A DNA stretch of 64,000 nucleotides, taken from NCBI RefSeq assembly GCF_014803405.1, contig NZ_JACYFG010000035.1, positions 62,001 to 126,000 on the forward strand, given 5' to 3'. This DNA is from Pelagicoccus enzymogenes. Its GTDB lineage: Bacteria; Verrucomicrobiota; Verrucomicrobiia; Opitutales; Opitutaceae. Below the pieces are notes generated by a model. It was given only the letters and a program-made list of their open reading frames with translations. It was not told the DNA's origin and searched no databases. This document shows positions 54,123 to 62,910 of this stretch, piece after piece; position 1 is the first letter of the stretch, and each line of letters begins with the position of its first letter. Position numbers and translations under genes: made by a program.

Positions 54123-56684
54123 TTGACCTTTCCCCTCGAGCCAGCCACCGACACTAAAGATCCAGATGCCCTTTTGGAACGATTTCTCGACTACACTGCC
54201 GAGAAAGGCATCGAGCTCTACCCGGCCCAGGAGGAGGCCATCCTCGAGATCTTCGCGGGCAAGCACGTCATCCTCAACACCCCGACCGGTTCCGGCAAGT
54301 CGCTCGTCGCGGCCGCCATGCACTTCTACTCGGCCTCGCTCGGACGCCGCTCCGTCTACACCTGCCCCATCAAAGCCTTGGTCAACGAGAAGTTCCTCGC
54401 CCTTTGCCGCGACTTCGGACCGGAAAACGTGGGCATGATGACCGGAGACGCCTCCGTCAACCGCAACGCCCCCATCCTTTGCTGCACCGCCGAAATCCTA
54501 TCCAACATCGCCTTGCGCGACGGCGAGAAGGCTAAGGTGCACGACGTCATCATGGACGAGTTCCACTATTACTCGGACCACGAGCGCGGCGTCGCCTGGC
54601 AAGTTCCGCTCCTCACCCTGCCCCAATCCAAATTCCTGCTCATCTCGGCCACCCTTGGAGAAACCGCTTTCTTCTCGCGCGGCCTAGAGGACCTGACCGG
54701 AGTGGAGTGCGTCACTGTATCCAGCAAACAACGACCGGTCCCTCTCGAATTTTCCTACCTCGAAATACCCATGGTGGAGGCCCTCGACAAGCTGCGGGAG
54801 CAAAACAAGCTTCCCTGCTACATCGTGCACTTCACCCAACGGGCCGCCTCCGACACCGCGCAAAACTTGCTCAGCTACAACGCCTGCAGCAAGGAGGAAA
54901 AGGAGTTGATCAAAGAGGAGCTCAAAGGCGTCGAATTTACCAGCCCCTTTGGCAAGGAAATCAAGAAGTGCCTCCTCAACGGCATCGGTCTCCACCACGC
55001 CGGACTCCTGCCCAAGTACCGCGTCCTCGTGGAAAAATTCGCCCAGAAAGGACTGCTCAAGTTCATCTGCGGCACCGACACTCTCGGCGTCGGCGTCAAC
55101 GTCCCCATCCGCACCGTCCTCTTCACCCAGCTTTGCAAGTACGGGGGGCGCAAGACCTCCATCCTCTCCGCTCGCGACTTCCACCAAATTTCAGGAAGAG
55201 CCGGGCGCAAAGGGTATGACGATCATGGATACGTCGTCGCGCTCGCCCCCGAGCACGTCATCGAGAACAAGCGAGCCGAAGCCAGAGCCGGGAACGACGC
55301 CAAGAAAAAGAAGAAGCTGGTCAAAAAGAAACCGCCCGCCAAAGGCTTCGTGCAGTGGGACGAGGAAACTTACGACAAGCTTCAGAAAGCTCCCGCCGAG
55401 CCGCTCGAATCTCGCTTCGCCGTGTCGCACGGCATGCTGCTCAACGTGCTCAGCCGCGAGGGCGACGGCTGCCGGGCCATGCGCAAGCTCATCAACGACT
55501 CGCACAACCTTCCCGGAACCAAGCCTGCCCTCCGCAAGAAAGCCTTCCAGCTTTTCCGAGCCCTCGTGGAGCGCGAGATCATCGAAATCGCCCCTCCCGG
55601 CAGCAGCGGACAAAAGCTCACCCTCAACGTCGAGCTGCAGGACGACTTCTCGCTCAACCAAACCCTATCCCTCTACTGCGTCGACACCCTAGCCCTGCTC
55701 GATCCCAAGGACCCCGAGTACGCGCTGAAGCTATTGAGCCTGGCGGAGTCGATTCTCGAAAACCCGGACGTCATCCTGCGCAAGCAACTCGACAAGCTAA
55801 AGACCGAAAAGATGGCCGAGATGAAAGCGGACGGCATCGAATACGACGAGCGTATCGAAAAACTGGAGTCGATGGAATACCCCAAGCCGGAAGCCGACTT
55901 CATCTACGAGACCTTCAACGAATTCGCTCGCAAGCACCCCTGGGTTGGGTCCGAAAACATCAAGCCCAAGTCCATCGCTCGCGAAATGTTCGAGCGCTAC
56001 AGCAGCTTTTCCGACTACATCAAGCTCTACGGCCTGCAGCGAGCCGAAGGCCTGGTGCTGCGTCACATCACCAACGTCTATCGCGTTCTCGAAAACACCA
56101 TTCCGGAAGGGTTCCGCGACGATCAGGTCGACGAGATGATCATCTACTTCGAGCACCTGCTCCGCCACGTCGACTCCAGCCTCATCGACGAATGGGAGCT
56201 CATGCGCAATCCAGAATACCAAGCCAGCACGCTCGACGCAGACTCGCTTCCCGACACCGAGAGAGCCTCCGATATCACGCGCGACCGCTCCTCATTCACT
56301 CGGCTCATCCGCAACGAACTCTTCAGCTTTATCAGCCTCCTCGCCGCCGGCCAATACAAGGAGCTCGAGGACAGCTACGACCTCGCCCCGCTCTTTAGCG
56401 AAACGCACGACGAGACGCCCAAGTGGATGGACGTCGAACTGGAAAACCGCATGACTTCCTACTACGAATCCAGATCCTGGATACGCCTTGATCCTGCCGC
56501 CCGCAACAAGGAGCACACCCACATCACGATTTCCGATGACCGCCAAAGCTGGACGGTCGAGCAAATGCTGATCGACCCCGAAGAGCTGAACGACTGGGCC
56601 CTCACCGCTGAGGTCGATGTGCCCGCCTCCAAAGCAGCGGAAAAAGTAATCTTCAAGCTCGTAAGCCTCAAGCCCATCTCCTGA
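54123..56684 (+). CDS. Ski2-like superfamily 2 helicase (DUF3516-type)
   Basis: The protein has 853 residues from a TTG at 54123. Helicase motifs are [17 protein letters not shown] (I), [12 protein letters not shown] (Ia), [34 protein letters not shown] (II, DEFH in place of DExH), LLISATLGE (III), [16 protein letters not shown] and [14 protein letters not shown] (VI). A lysine-rich linker with [18 protein letters not shown] (about residue 395) precedes a long C-terminal region that fits the actinobacterial/verrucomicrobial DUF3516 type. It resembles Mtr4/Ski2 RNA helicases and probably acts on RNA. It is followed at 48 bp by the small 56733 gene. Confidence 0.88.
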   Translation: MTFPLEPATDTKDPDALLERFLDYTAEKGIELYPAQEEAILEIFAGKHVILNTPTGSGKSLVAAAMHFYSASLGRRSVYTCPIKALVNEKFLALCRDFGPENVGMMTGDASVNRNAPILCCTAEILSNIALRDGEKAKVHDVIMDEFHYYSDHERGVAWQVPLLTLPQSKFLLISATLGETAFFSRGLEDLTGVECVTVSSKQRPVPLEFSYLEIPMVEALDKLREQNKLPCYIVHFTQRAASDTAQNLLSYNACSKEEKELIKEELKGVEFTSPFGKEIKKCLLNGIGLHHAGLLPKYRVLVEKFAQKGLLKFICGTDTLGVGVNVPIRTVLFTQLCKYGGRKTSILSARDFHQISGRAGRKGYDDHGYVVALAPEHVIENKRAEARAGNDAKKKKKLVKKKPPAKGFVQWDEETYDKLQKAPAEPLESRFAVSHGMLLNVLSREGDGCRAMRKLINDSHNLPGTKPALRKKAFQLFRALVEREIIEIAPPGSSGQKLTLNVELQDDFSLNQTLSLYCVDTLALLDPKDPEYALKLLSLAESILENPDVILRKQLDKLKTEKMAEMKADGIEYDERIEKLESMEYPKPEADFIYETFNEFARKHPWVGSENIKPKSIAREMFERYSSFSDYIKLYGLQRAEGLVLRHITNVYRVLENTIPEGFRDDQVDEMIIYFEHLLRHVDSSLIDEWELMRNPEYQASTLDADSLPDTERASDITRDRSSFTRLIRNELFSFISLLAAGQYKELEDSYDLAPLFSETHDETPKWMDVELENRMTSYYESRSWIRLDPAARNKEHTHITISDDRQSWTVEQMLIDPEELNDWALTAEVDVPASKAAEKVIFKLVSLKPIS

Positions 56685-56732
56685 GCCTCCTCGCCCTTCA
56701 CCCTTCCACATTCACAACTCACCCTTTCTCCC

Positions 56733-57218
56733 ATGCTTCCCGCACTTTCCTATACAACGCTCGAGGAATTCGAAGACGACTACGTCGCCGCTTTGATCGA
56801 AGAAGCAGCCGAACTCTCCCAAGAACACACTTGGTGGAACCAGCCTTTCCAGCTCGCCGCCGATGAGCGAAATCCTAACCTGCTCAGCGGCAGCACCAAG
56901 CTGATGCACCGCTACCTGACCAAGGCTGACGGGCAAGCGAGCAAAGTCGACTACCGCGACGACGTCTTGATGGGAGCCGTCGACACCCTCACCTTGCTCG
57001 AGATGCTAACCCTGCTCAGCAAAGAGCACGAATTCACCTGGCAAGTTTTCATCCCCTCCGACCCTCGCCCCAAACCGGTAGGCAGAATTCGGGAAGGAGA
57101 AATCGAGCCTCGCCTCTTCGAGCTGATCATGCCAGAGGTCGATGCTCTCGAAATCACCGAGGCCGAGCTGGAAGACCAAGAGCTGCACCAAAAGCTCCGA
57201 AACAAATACGGTCTATAA
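56733..57218 (+). CDS. Conserved-looking hypothetical protein
   Basis: The protein has 161 residues, acidic and mainly helical (LEEFEDDYVAALIEEAAEL at the start). I do not recognise a family. It has no signal peptide or membrane segment. The gene lies between the helicase (48-bp gap) and a methyltransferase (24-bp gap) on one strand, so the three are likely co-transcribed. The reading frame has the same codon use as its neighbours and a good ATG, so it is probably real. Confidence 0.65.
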   Translation: MLPALSYTTLEEFEDDYVAALIEEAAELSQEHTWWNQPFQLAADERNPNLLSGSTKLMHRYLTKADGQASKVDYRDDVLMGAVDTLTLLEMLTLLSKEHEFTWQVFIPSDPRPKPVGRIREGEIEPRLFELIMPEVDALEITEAELEDQELHQKLRNKYGL

Positions 57219-57242
57219 AATTGCCTTTTCCAATACAACTTG

Positions 57243-58007
57243 ATGCCTGACACCCCGCAACCATCCCATCCACCCGTCATCAACCGCGATCATTGGGAGC
57301 AGGTATCAGGCGACTACAGCAATCAAGTTCTCAGCGTTTTCGAGAACGACAAGCAACACTTGGTCGCCCGCAGCATCGAGGCTTTCGCTCAAAAGCATCC
57401 CGGCGCCACCGCGGCGGACCTCGGTTGCGGAGTCGGCCAATTCACGCCCACCCTCGCTCGCTTGTTCAAGACGGTGGTCGCCTGCGACCTCGCCTCCACA
57501 GGGGTTCAAGCCACCCGCCAACGTTGCGCCTCCTACGAAAACGTAAGCTCGCACCGTCTCGACCTCAGCGAAGACCCCATGCCCTTCGAGCCCGTCGACT
57601 TCGCCCTCTGCGTCAACGTACTCATCATGCCATCGCTCGACGAACGCCTGCGGGCTTGGCGCTGCGTGACCAACCAAGTCGTGAGCGGCGGCACCCTCCT
57701 GCTTGTGCTCCCCTCGCTAGAGTCCGTGCAAATGGATCTCATCCAACGCGTCGACAACCTGATCGACCAAGGGCACAGCTGCGAAGAAGCCTTGGCCCAA
57801 GGCCAATCTTCCCGGGCAAGCTCCCAAGACCTGCAACAAGGGATTCATCGCCTGGACGGATTGCCGACCAAACACTATTTCCAAGACGAGATCGAATACC
57901 TGCTCGGCGAACACCAGTTCGACGTGCAAGAAATGCTCAAAATCGAGTATTCAAATTCTAGAGACGCAGACTCGTGGGACTGGCTCGTCCGCGCCGTGCG
58001 ACGCTAG
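57243..58007 (+). CDS. Class I SAM-dependent methyltransferase
   Basis: The protein has 254 residues from ATG 57243 (a TTG three bases before is an alternative). ADLGCGVGQFTPTLARLF is motif I of class I SAM methyltransferases near residue 60, and VVACDLASTGVQATR gives the acidic end of beta-2. DFALCVNVLIMPSLDERL (motif IV region) and GGTLLLVLPSLES follow. The C-terminus has a HYFQDEIEYLLGEHQF block. The methylated substrate is unknown. It is the last gene before a repeat-bearing spacer. Confidence 0.82.
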   Translation: MPDTPQPSHPPVINRDHWEQVSGDYSNQVLSVFENDKQHLVARSIEAFAQKHPGATAADLGCGVGQFTPTLARLFKTVVACDLASTGVQATRQRCASYENVSSHRLDLSEDPMPFEPVDFALCVNVLIMPSLDERLRAWRCVTNQVVSGGTLLLVLPSLESVQMDLIQRVDNLIDQGHSCEEALAQGQSSRASSQDLQQGIHRLDGLPTKHYFQDEIEYLLGEHQFDVQEMLKIEYSNSRDADSWDWLVRAVRR

Positions 58008-58049
58008 GAAACACCCGCGTAAATTCCGCCCCCCCCACAACAGCCCCAC

Positions 58050-58074
58050 GTGGGAGCGTTCTTGTCACGCGATT
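58050..58074 (+). repeat. Dispersed hairpin repeat, family B, copy 4
   Basis: GTGGGAGCGTTCTTG followed by TCACGCGATT. The stem is GCGT / ACGC, again a covarying replacement of the GCGGC / GCCGC stem in other copies. Confidence 0.7.
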
Positions 58075-58099
58075 CCAAGCAGAGCACCCCGCTTCAAAA

Positions 58100-58279
58100 A
58101 GGTTCGCCAACAAAAGCAGTGGATTTGCTGTTTACCCGTAGGGCCGTCGCTTGTCGTAGAGCTTGAGCTAAGCCGAAAGGCGACGTGCCGCAGATCCCTA
58201 CTTAAGTATCCTGCATTGCGGCGTGGCGCGAGCGCCAGCCCTACGCTCGAGAGCGTCTGCCCGCAAATTGTCGATGACC
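58100..58279 (+). repeat. Dispersed intergenic repeat, family A, copy 3 (full)
   Basis: The element starts AGGTTCGCCAACAAAAGCAG and ends just before the stop of the gene on the other strand. Its last 100 bases (from CGACGTGCCGCAG at 58181) agree with 61404-61503 at roughly 88 of 100 positions by eye. A 30-base insertion (TAGAGCTTGAGC...) separates head and tail compared with the 61349 copy. No open reading frame. Confidence 0.8.
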
Positions 58280-58280
58280 T

Positions 58281-59921
58281 TCAGAAAAGCGACTTCAACT
58301 TGGCCAAAGTCGAATAGCGTCGGGACAAGGACTCACGCGGCAGATTCGGTATTCGCTCCACGAAAAAGAAGTCGAGGACCAGCTTCGTATCCTCCAACTC
58401 GGCTCCGAGCTGCAGCAATTCAGCCTTGAATTTCGACTCGGCCAATTTGCCTCGAGGCAACTCGCCTTCCTTCACCGCGATCACGATCCCCGGCCGAATG
58501 CCCGCCTTGGCATTCAAGGAAACCAGCTTAGCCATTTCCACCTTTTCGTGACGCTCGAAAACGGGCTCGCAACGAGCCGGAATGTAGCGACCGAAAGACG
58601 TCCTGACCACCTCCGAACTGCGTCCGCACAAGCGGAGCGCCCCGGCCTCGTCGCGAAACGCCAGCAGCGGTTCGTCCGTCTTTCCCGCAAGCTGCCCCAC
58701 TGCCGGTCCCTGCAGACGCAACTCTCCCACGCAGCCGTGCTTCACTTCGCAACGGTCCCCAGCGCTGCCGTTCCCCCACTCCGTCACGCGAGCCTCGAGC
58801 CCGGCTTGCAGCGGCCCCATGGCATAGCCGACCTCGCCCTTTTCGCTGGCCGACCCGCTCTCGGGCCACGGGCGAACGGCCGCCACCGGAGCGGCCGAGA
58901 CGCCAAACAAAGAATAGAATTCAGCCCTCGGAAACGCCGCTCGCAAACGGCTACATAACGACTGCCGCAAGCTCGTATCCGTTTCCACGAAGACCTGCTT
59001 CACGGACGCGAATCGCATCTCTCGCGACTCGCACGCCTGCAGGAAACGCATCCAGCCCTCCACGTCATCTCTCAATCGGGAGACTCCCAACTCCTCCACA
59101 GCGGAAGCGACGCCTGCCCAACAATCTCCCTCTAGCGTGCCAAACCCGGCGTCAACGACTGCCGTGCAGACTCCCAAACTCGGAAAGAGCACACACGAAA
59201 GCGCATCCGTAGCGATCTCCGTATCCTCCGATCCAATACGAAAAGCGGATTCGTAAGTTCGCAACAGCAAGCCAATCTGCCTTGGCTCAAAACGCACCCT
59301 CTCCACCTCGCCGCGACGACTCTTGCTGAAACAGCAAACCGACGAGCGAAGCGGACTTGCGGAATCGCTCGCCATTTGGCTGCTTTTGACCGCCGACGCG
59401 AGCCGCAGCAAAGGGCTCCTCACTTCCAAAATTTCGCATTGGCTGCCGAAGGCTCTCCGGCACGCTCCCAAGGCGACGCTGGAGACGACAGCCACTGTTG
59501 GATTCCAGCCTTCGTAGTTTGCCGGCAGTTCGAGAGCCTCGTCCGCGAGCCCAAGCTCCGCTCCCATTTTCAGCAGAGCATGTGCCGCCGCGACCTTGGC
59601 CAAGCCGCACGGAAGCCACAATAGAACCCGATCCTCGGAACTCACCCCGAGGGAGCGAAAGCGTTTCACCCACGCATCGCGCTCCAGTCTCAGATCAGAA
59701 AACGCAAGCGACAGGTAGCGCGACGCCTCGCCGCGCTTGGTACGCGGGTCCCTCAGGTACATCGCCGGATCCTCGGCCCTGAAAGCCGCGACCGACTCGA
59801 ACCGCTCGATCAAATCATAGCCGTCGGCCGCGATGTCTTCGCTCGAACGAGAGGTCCACCCCGCGGAACCAATCTTGGCTTCCCCTTTCTTCGGATCTAT
59901 CAGATTCTTAGCAAATTGCAT
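58281..59921 (-). CDS. Divergent AMP-ligase-superfamily protein with degenerate P-loop
   Basis: The protein has 546 residues. The C-terminal third matches acyl-AMP ligases of the OleC type: VGELRLQGPAVG, LCGRSSEVVRTSFGRYIPARCEPVF and the FFFVERIPNLPRESLSRRYS segment ending near a lysine. The AMP-binding P-loop, expected as S-G-T-T-G-x-P-K, is replaced by FSKSRRGEVERVRF, and the YG-x-T-E motif is also altered (SLFGVSAAPVAA). So ATP use is doubtful. Possible roles are a carrier or regulatory pseudo-enzyme. It is flanked by two direct copies of repeat family A and is divergent from the lipase gene. Confidence 0.7.
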   Translation of the reverse strand: MQFAKNLIDPKKGEAKIGSAGWTSRSSEDIAADGYDLIERFESVAAFRAEDPAMYLRDPRTKRGEASRYLSLAFSDLRLERDAWVKRFRSLGVSSEDRVLLWLPCGLAKVAAAHALLKMGAELGLADEALELPANYEGWNPTVAVVSSVALGACRRAFGSQCEILEVRSPLLRLASAVKSSQMASDSASPLRSSVCCFSKSRRGEVERVRFEPRQIGLLLRTYESAFRIGSEDTEIATDALSCVLFPSLGVCTAVVDAGFGTLEGDCWAGVASAVEELGVSRLRDDVEGWMRFLQACESREMRFASVKQVFVETDTSLRQSLCSRLRAAFPRAEFYSLFGVSAAPVAAVRPWPESGSASEKGEVGYAMGPLQAGLEARVTEWGNGSAGDRCEVKHGCVGELRLQGPAVGQLAGKTDEPLLAFRDEAGALRLCGRSSEVVRTSFGRYIPARCEPVFERHEKVEMAKLVSLNAKAGIRPGIVIAVKEGELPRGKLAESKFKAELLQLGAELEDTKLVLDFFFVERIPNLPRESLSRRYSTLAKLKSLF

Positions 59922-59953
59922 TAACCTATAATTCGCGCCACTCCCTGCAATAG

Positions 59954-60967
59954 ATGCGCCACGCCGCCGCCTTATTCCGAAAAACCGCCCAGAACCCTCC
60001 GCGAAGATCCGCCAGGAAGGCCTTTGCAGGGCTGGCTTGCTGCATCGCCCTCTTCCTGTTCACCCCACAGCCACGGGCCTCCGACCAGGCTCTTTCTCAC
60101 GCCGCCCTCTTCGCCCCCAACAAAACCTTTCTCTATTTCGCCCAAGGCTCGCAGCTCACCTCCGACGATCCTTCAAGCTTTTCCCTGCAAAACGCAGCAT
60201 TCCTCGCGCAATGCAGCTTGCTTATCTACGTCAAGGAACCGGAGTTCATCACCGACACGCTGCAGGAGGCAGGCTTCGGGCAAACTGAAATATTCGACAC
60301 GGAGGGCACCTTCGCCTTTCTCAGCGAAAGCGAAGCGCACATCGTCATCACCTTCCGCGGCACCGAGTCCGGCGATCGAGCAGATTACCTAACCGATTCA
60401 AAGTTCAACCAGACTGCCTTTTCCGAGCACGGCACCGCCCACTCCGGTTTCGTGGAAGCCCTCGCCCAAGTCGCCCCTGACCTGCTCGACACCCTCGGCG
60501 CTCGATCCGAAGCCGCGCCCCAGAAAACGGTTTGGCTGACCGGACACAGTCTCGGCGGAGCCCTCGCAACCTTGTTCGCCTTGCAAAACCCAGATCAGGT
60601 AGACGCCGTTTACACCGTCGGAGCTCCCCGCACCATGGGCCGCAAACTAGCAGCCCACTGGGAGGACAAGCTGCCGCTTTTCCGCGTAGTGAACAACAAC
60701 GACATCGTGCCTCGCTTACCCACTCCCCCTTTCTACGAACACCTCGGCCCGACCTATTTCCTGACTGCCGATCGCAGCCTAATCGTTGATCCAACCGGCA
60801 GCAAAGCTTTCAAAGAACGCTTTCGCGGCCACAAGAAGTTCATGAAGCGCCTCGTCACCGAACACTGGCTGCAAAAGGACTTCTCCGCCATTCCCTCGGA
60901 CTACTTCGTCGACCACTCGCCGCGGCTCTACGCCGAAATCCTCATCGAGCTGGCTGACGAAAAGTAG
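59954..60967 (+). CDS. Exported class 3 lipase family protein
   Basis: The protein has 337 residues. A signal or anchor sequence lies near residues 20-40 (GLACCIALFLFTPQPRAS). The class 3 lipase signature is WLTGHSLGGALATLFALQ with the catalytic Ser near residue 195. YTVGAPRTMGRK and VNNNDIVPRLP (catalytic Asp region) and HLGPTYFL follow, with the final His expected near the C-terminal block. It should hydrolyse acyl esters outside the cytoplasm. It shares a 32-bp promoter region with the opposing AMP-ligase-like gene. It lies between two direct copies of repeat family A. Confidence 0.87.
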   Translation: MRHAAALFRKTAQNPPRRSARKAFAGLACCIALFLFTPQPRASDQALSHAALFAPNKTFLYFAQGSQLTSDDPSSFSLQNAAFLAQCSLLIYVKEPEFITDTLQEAGFGQTEIFDTEGTFAFLSESEAHIVITFRGTESGDRADYLTDSKFNQTAFSEHGTAHSGFVEALAQVAPDLLDTLGARSEAAPQKTVWLTGHSLGGALATLFALQNPDQVDAVYTVGAPRTMGRKLAAHWEDKLPLFRVVNNNDIVPRLPTPPFYEHLGPTYFLTADRSLIVDPTGSKAFKERFRGHKKFMKRLVTEHWLQKDFSAIPSDYFVDHSPRLYAEILIELADEK

Positions 60968-61212
60968 GGCCGAAGCAGACTCTACCGTGTAAGACCTTCC
61001 ATTGAAAACCTCGCGATCAACCGGTCTCCCATCGCGACGCAAGGTCGCTTCCCACAAGATGTAACACAAAAAGCTTACACCGCACCAGAGACCGCCCTGA
61101 ATCGTTCTCAGCAACGTTATCAGTCATCACCAAATACAGTGGCAACCGCGGTCGCATTAGAAATCACTCCTGCAGCGCGGACGACACGAAGGTAGTCCCT
61201 ATATGGTCGCAC

Positions 61213-61232
61213 TCACCGGAAAGGACCGGTGA
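61213..61232. other. Hairpin in the spacer before the lipoprotein operon
   Basis: TCACCGG and CCGGTGA are perfect 7-bp arms with a six-base loop AAAGGA. No T-tract follows on either strand, so it is not a terminator. It could be part of a leader RNA structure. Confidence 0.5.
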
Positions 61233-61348
61233 ATGTGTCGGCTTCCAGCCTCGGTGCCACCCGGTCCGCTTCACCGGAGTCCCCCTCGAGCCCAACTGCA
61301 AGCTAGGAAATTCCCATTCCACTAAATCGACCGCATCCCCCCAAAAAT

Positions 61349-61503
61349 CGGTTCATCCCATACGCAGAGGATTCGCTTTATTACCTGTAGGGCTAAACAC
61401 TCACGACGTGCCGCAGGTCCCCACTTTGGAGTATCCTGCATTGCGGCGTGGCGCGAGCGTCAACCCTACGTTCGAGAGCGTCTCCCCGCAAATGGTGATG
61501 ACC
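61349..61503 (+). repeat. Dispersed intergenic repeat, family A, copy 4 (full)
   Basis: The element starts CGGTTCATCCCATACGCAGA and ends at GGTGATGACC. It is in the same orientation as copy 3 (58100-58279), 3.2 kb away; the two flank the AMP-ligase-like and lipase genes. Confidence 0.8.
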
Positions 61504-61549
61504 CCCAAAAAATCGGGAATATTCGCGGTCCCTTCCCCCTCTTTGCGGT

Positions 61550-61783
61550 ATGCGAAACCCCTTGCTTCCGCCCCTGCTCGCGCTGCTTGCCCTCAGCGCC
61601 GGACTCCTAGTCGCCGGTTGCCAGACCGTGCCCGCCTACCAGCAACAGCACCTTTCCAAGCCGGGCATGACCTTCTCCGACTCGCTGGTCGAAGACTCGC
61701 AAACCAAGCTCACCGCCCAAATCGAGCCCGGCTCCCAAACCTCGGGCGGCGCCCAGGCATCCGGCTGCTCAGCCTGCCGCTAA
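61550..61783 (+). CDS. Small lipoprotein, DUF4266-like
   Basis: The protein has 77 residues. MRNPLLPPLLALLALSAGL ends in LLVAGC, a clean lipobox with Cys near residue 24. A short linker with LSKPGMTFSD and a Gly/Ser-rich tail ends in GCSACR, giving a C-terminal Cys-x-x-Cys. The overall layout (lipoprotein, 'L..P.M' motif, Gly-rich tail with cysteines) recalls DUF4266 lipoproteins, which often sit with a beta-barrel and a thioredoxin-like gene, as here. The TAA overlaps the next ATG by one base, which indicates coupling. Confidence 0.7.
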   Translation: MRNPLLPPLLALLALSAGLLVAGCQTVPAYQQQHLSKPGMTFSDSLVEDSQTKLTAQIEPGSQTSGGAQASGCSACR

Positions 61784-62907
61784 TGAAACACGCTCTCGCC
61801 CCGCTTCCGTCCCCAGCCCGGCTCCTTTGCGGAATCGGCTGCGTCGCCGCCATCGTCTTCGCAACGCCGAGCCGCGCATTCGACAGCGTCGAAACCTCGC
61901 TCGAATCGCTCGACAGCGAATTGTTCGCCGTCGAGCTGCTTACCCTCAGGGCCGAGCACGCCCTGGGCGACTGGGAACTGCAAGGCACCTTCTCGCTCAG
62001 CGAATACGACATCGACTTCCAGCCGGTATCCTTCGACCTGCTGGGCCAAGCCGCTCAGCTCAGGGAACAGGCTCGCTCCGCCAATCTAATCGCCAGCAAG
62101 GCAGTCGTCGACAAGCTCACTCTCGACTTCGGAATCGCTTACCGCGACGGCTTCTCCAACTATCGCTCCGTCTGGCTCGACACCTACTTCGACCAACACT
62201 TCGAGCCCCTGGAAGGCGTTCCGGGACATGAGCTGTACCAAGACGTTCAGCCTTCCGCTGCGAGCGTGACCACAGGCCTGAAGTGGGAATACCTGCCTGC
62301 CAACGCTGTCGCCAGCGTAAGCGTTTCGCGAATACAAGACAACGTTTCGCCAGGCTACGAGATCGACTTCGACGGCATCCGCCGCGGCGAACTGGTGCTC
62401 GCCACCACCTCCCTCAGTTTGGTGACAGAAAACGTTCTCACGCCACGCCTGCGATCTCGGATCGCTCTCACCGCCACCGAAACCTCCGCCCGCAGCCCCC
62501 GATACGCCGCTGAAATCGCGCTCAACGCCGCCCTAAGGGACCGTTGGATCTGGCGCAACAAGCTCGGAGGATCCACCGAAAACCCGCAATTCGACGCCCA
62601 CTTCATCGAAAGCACGATCGAGTTCCACGCCAGCGACAGCTTCGCGATCTACCTCCAAGGGCGAAGCTACCAAGACAGCGGCGAGATCGAAAACGCGCTG
62701 CTGTTCACCACCGCAGCTCCCGAACTCGACAACGACTCCGTGGGAATCGGATTTCGCTACCTTGCCGAAAAATGGTCAGCCAAGGTATCGCTCCTGCACT
62801 CGCGTTCCCAATTCGTGGATACAAACGTCAACGTCGACTTTTTCAGAAATCTCTATGTCGACGCAGATTGGCTCACCCTGCAAGTCGCCCTCGGCAAACG
62901 ATTCTAG
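61783..62907 (+). CDS. Probable outer-membrane beta-barrel protein (DUF3570-like?)
   Basis: The protein has 374 residues from the ATG at 61783, sharing one base with the preceding stop. A signal peptide covers about residues 1-32 (ending PSRAF). The remainder alternates short amphipathic strands, with repeated aromatic-turn patterns such as FSLSEYDIDF, LKWEYLPANAVASVSVS and WSAKVSLLHSRS. It ends LTLQVALGKRF, with the terminal Phe typical of BAM-inserted barrels. I place it tentatively near the DUF3570-type barrels because of its partners; sequence similarity was not checked. It is the middle gene of a three-gene operon. Confidence 0.65.
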   Translation: MKHALAPLPSPARLLCGIGCVAAIVFATPSRAFDSVETSLESLDSELFAVELLTLRAEHALGDWELQGTFSLSEYDIDFQPVSFDLLGQAAQLREQARSANLIASKAVVDKLTLDFGIAYRDGFSNYRSVWLDTYFDQHFEPLEGVPGHELYQDVQPSAASVTTGLKWEYLPANAVASVSVSRIQDNVSPGYEIDFDGIRRGELVLATTSLSLVTENVLTPRLRSRIALTATETSARSPRYAAEIALNAALRDRWIWRNKLGGSTENPQFDAHFIESTIEFHASDSFAIYLQGRSYQDSGEIENALLFTTAAPELDNDSVGIGFRYLAEKWSAKVSLLHSRSQFVDTNVNVDFFRNLYVDADWLTLQVALGKRF

Positions 62908-62910
62908 CCA

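Larger units (their letters stand above)
60968..61549. other. Intergenic spacer of about 580 bp with structured block and repeat
   Basis: No gene is evident. The block 61130-61300 is GC-rich and has a clean hairpin, TCACCGG-AAAGGA-CCGGTGA (61213-61232), with other complementary pieces. Family A repeat copy 4 follows (61349-61503). The last 50 bases before 61550 should hold the promoter of the lipoprotein operon. Confidence 0.65.

Noticed and set aside
61130-61300. T-box-like GGGTGGCACCGAGG on the minus strand
   Set aside because: A T-box should precede an aminoacyl-tRNA synthetase or amino-acid gene on the same strand; here the minus strand leads into the end of a lipase gene, so the resemblance is probably chance.
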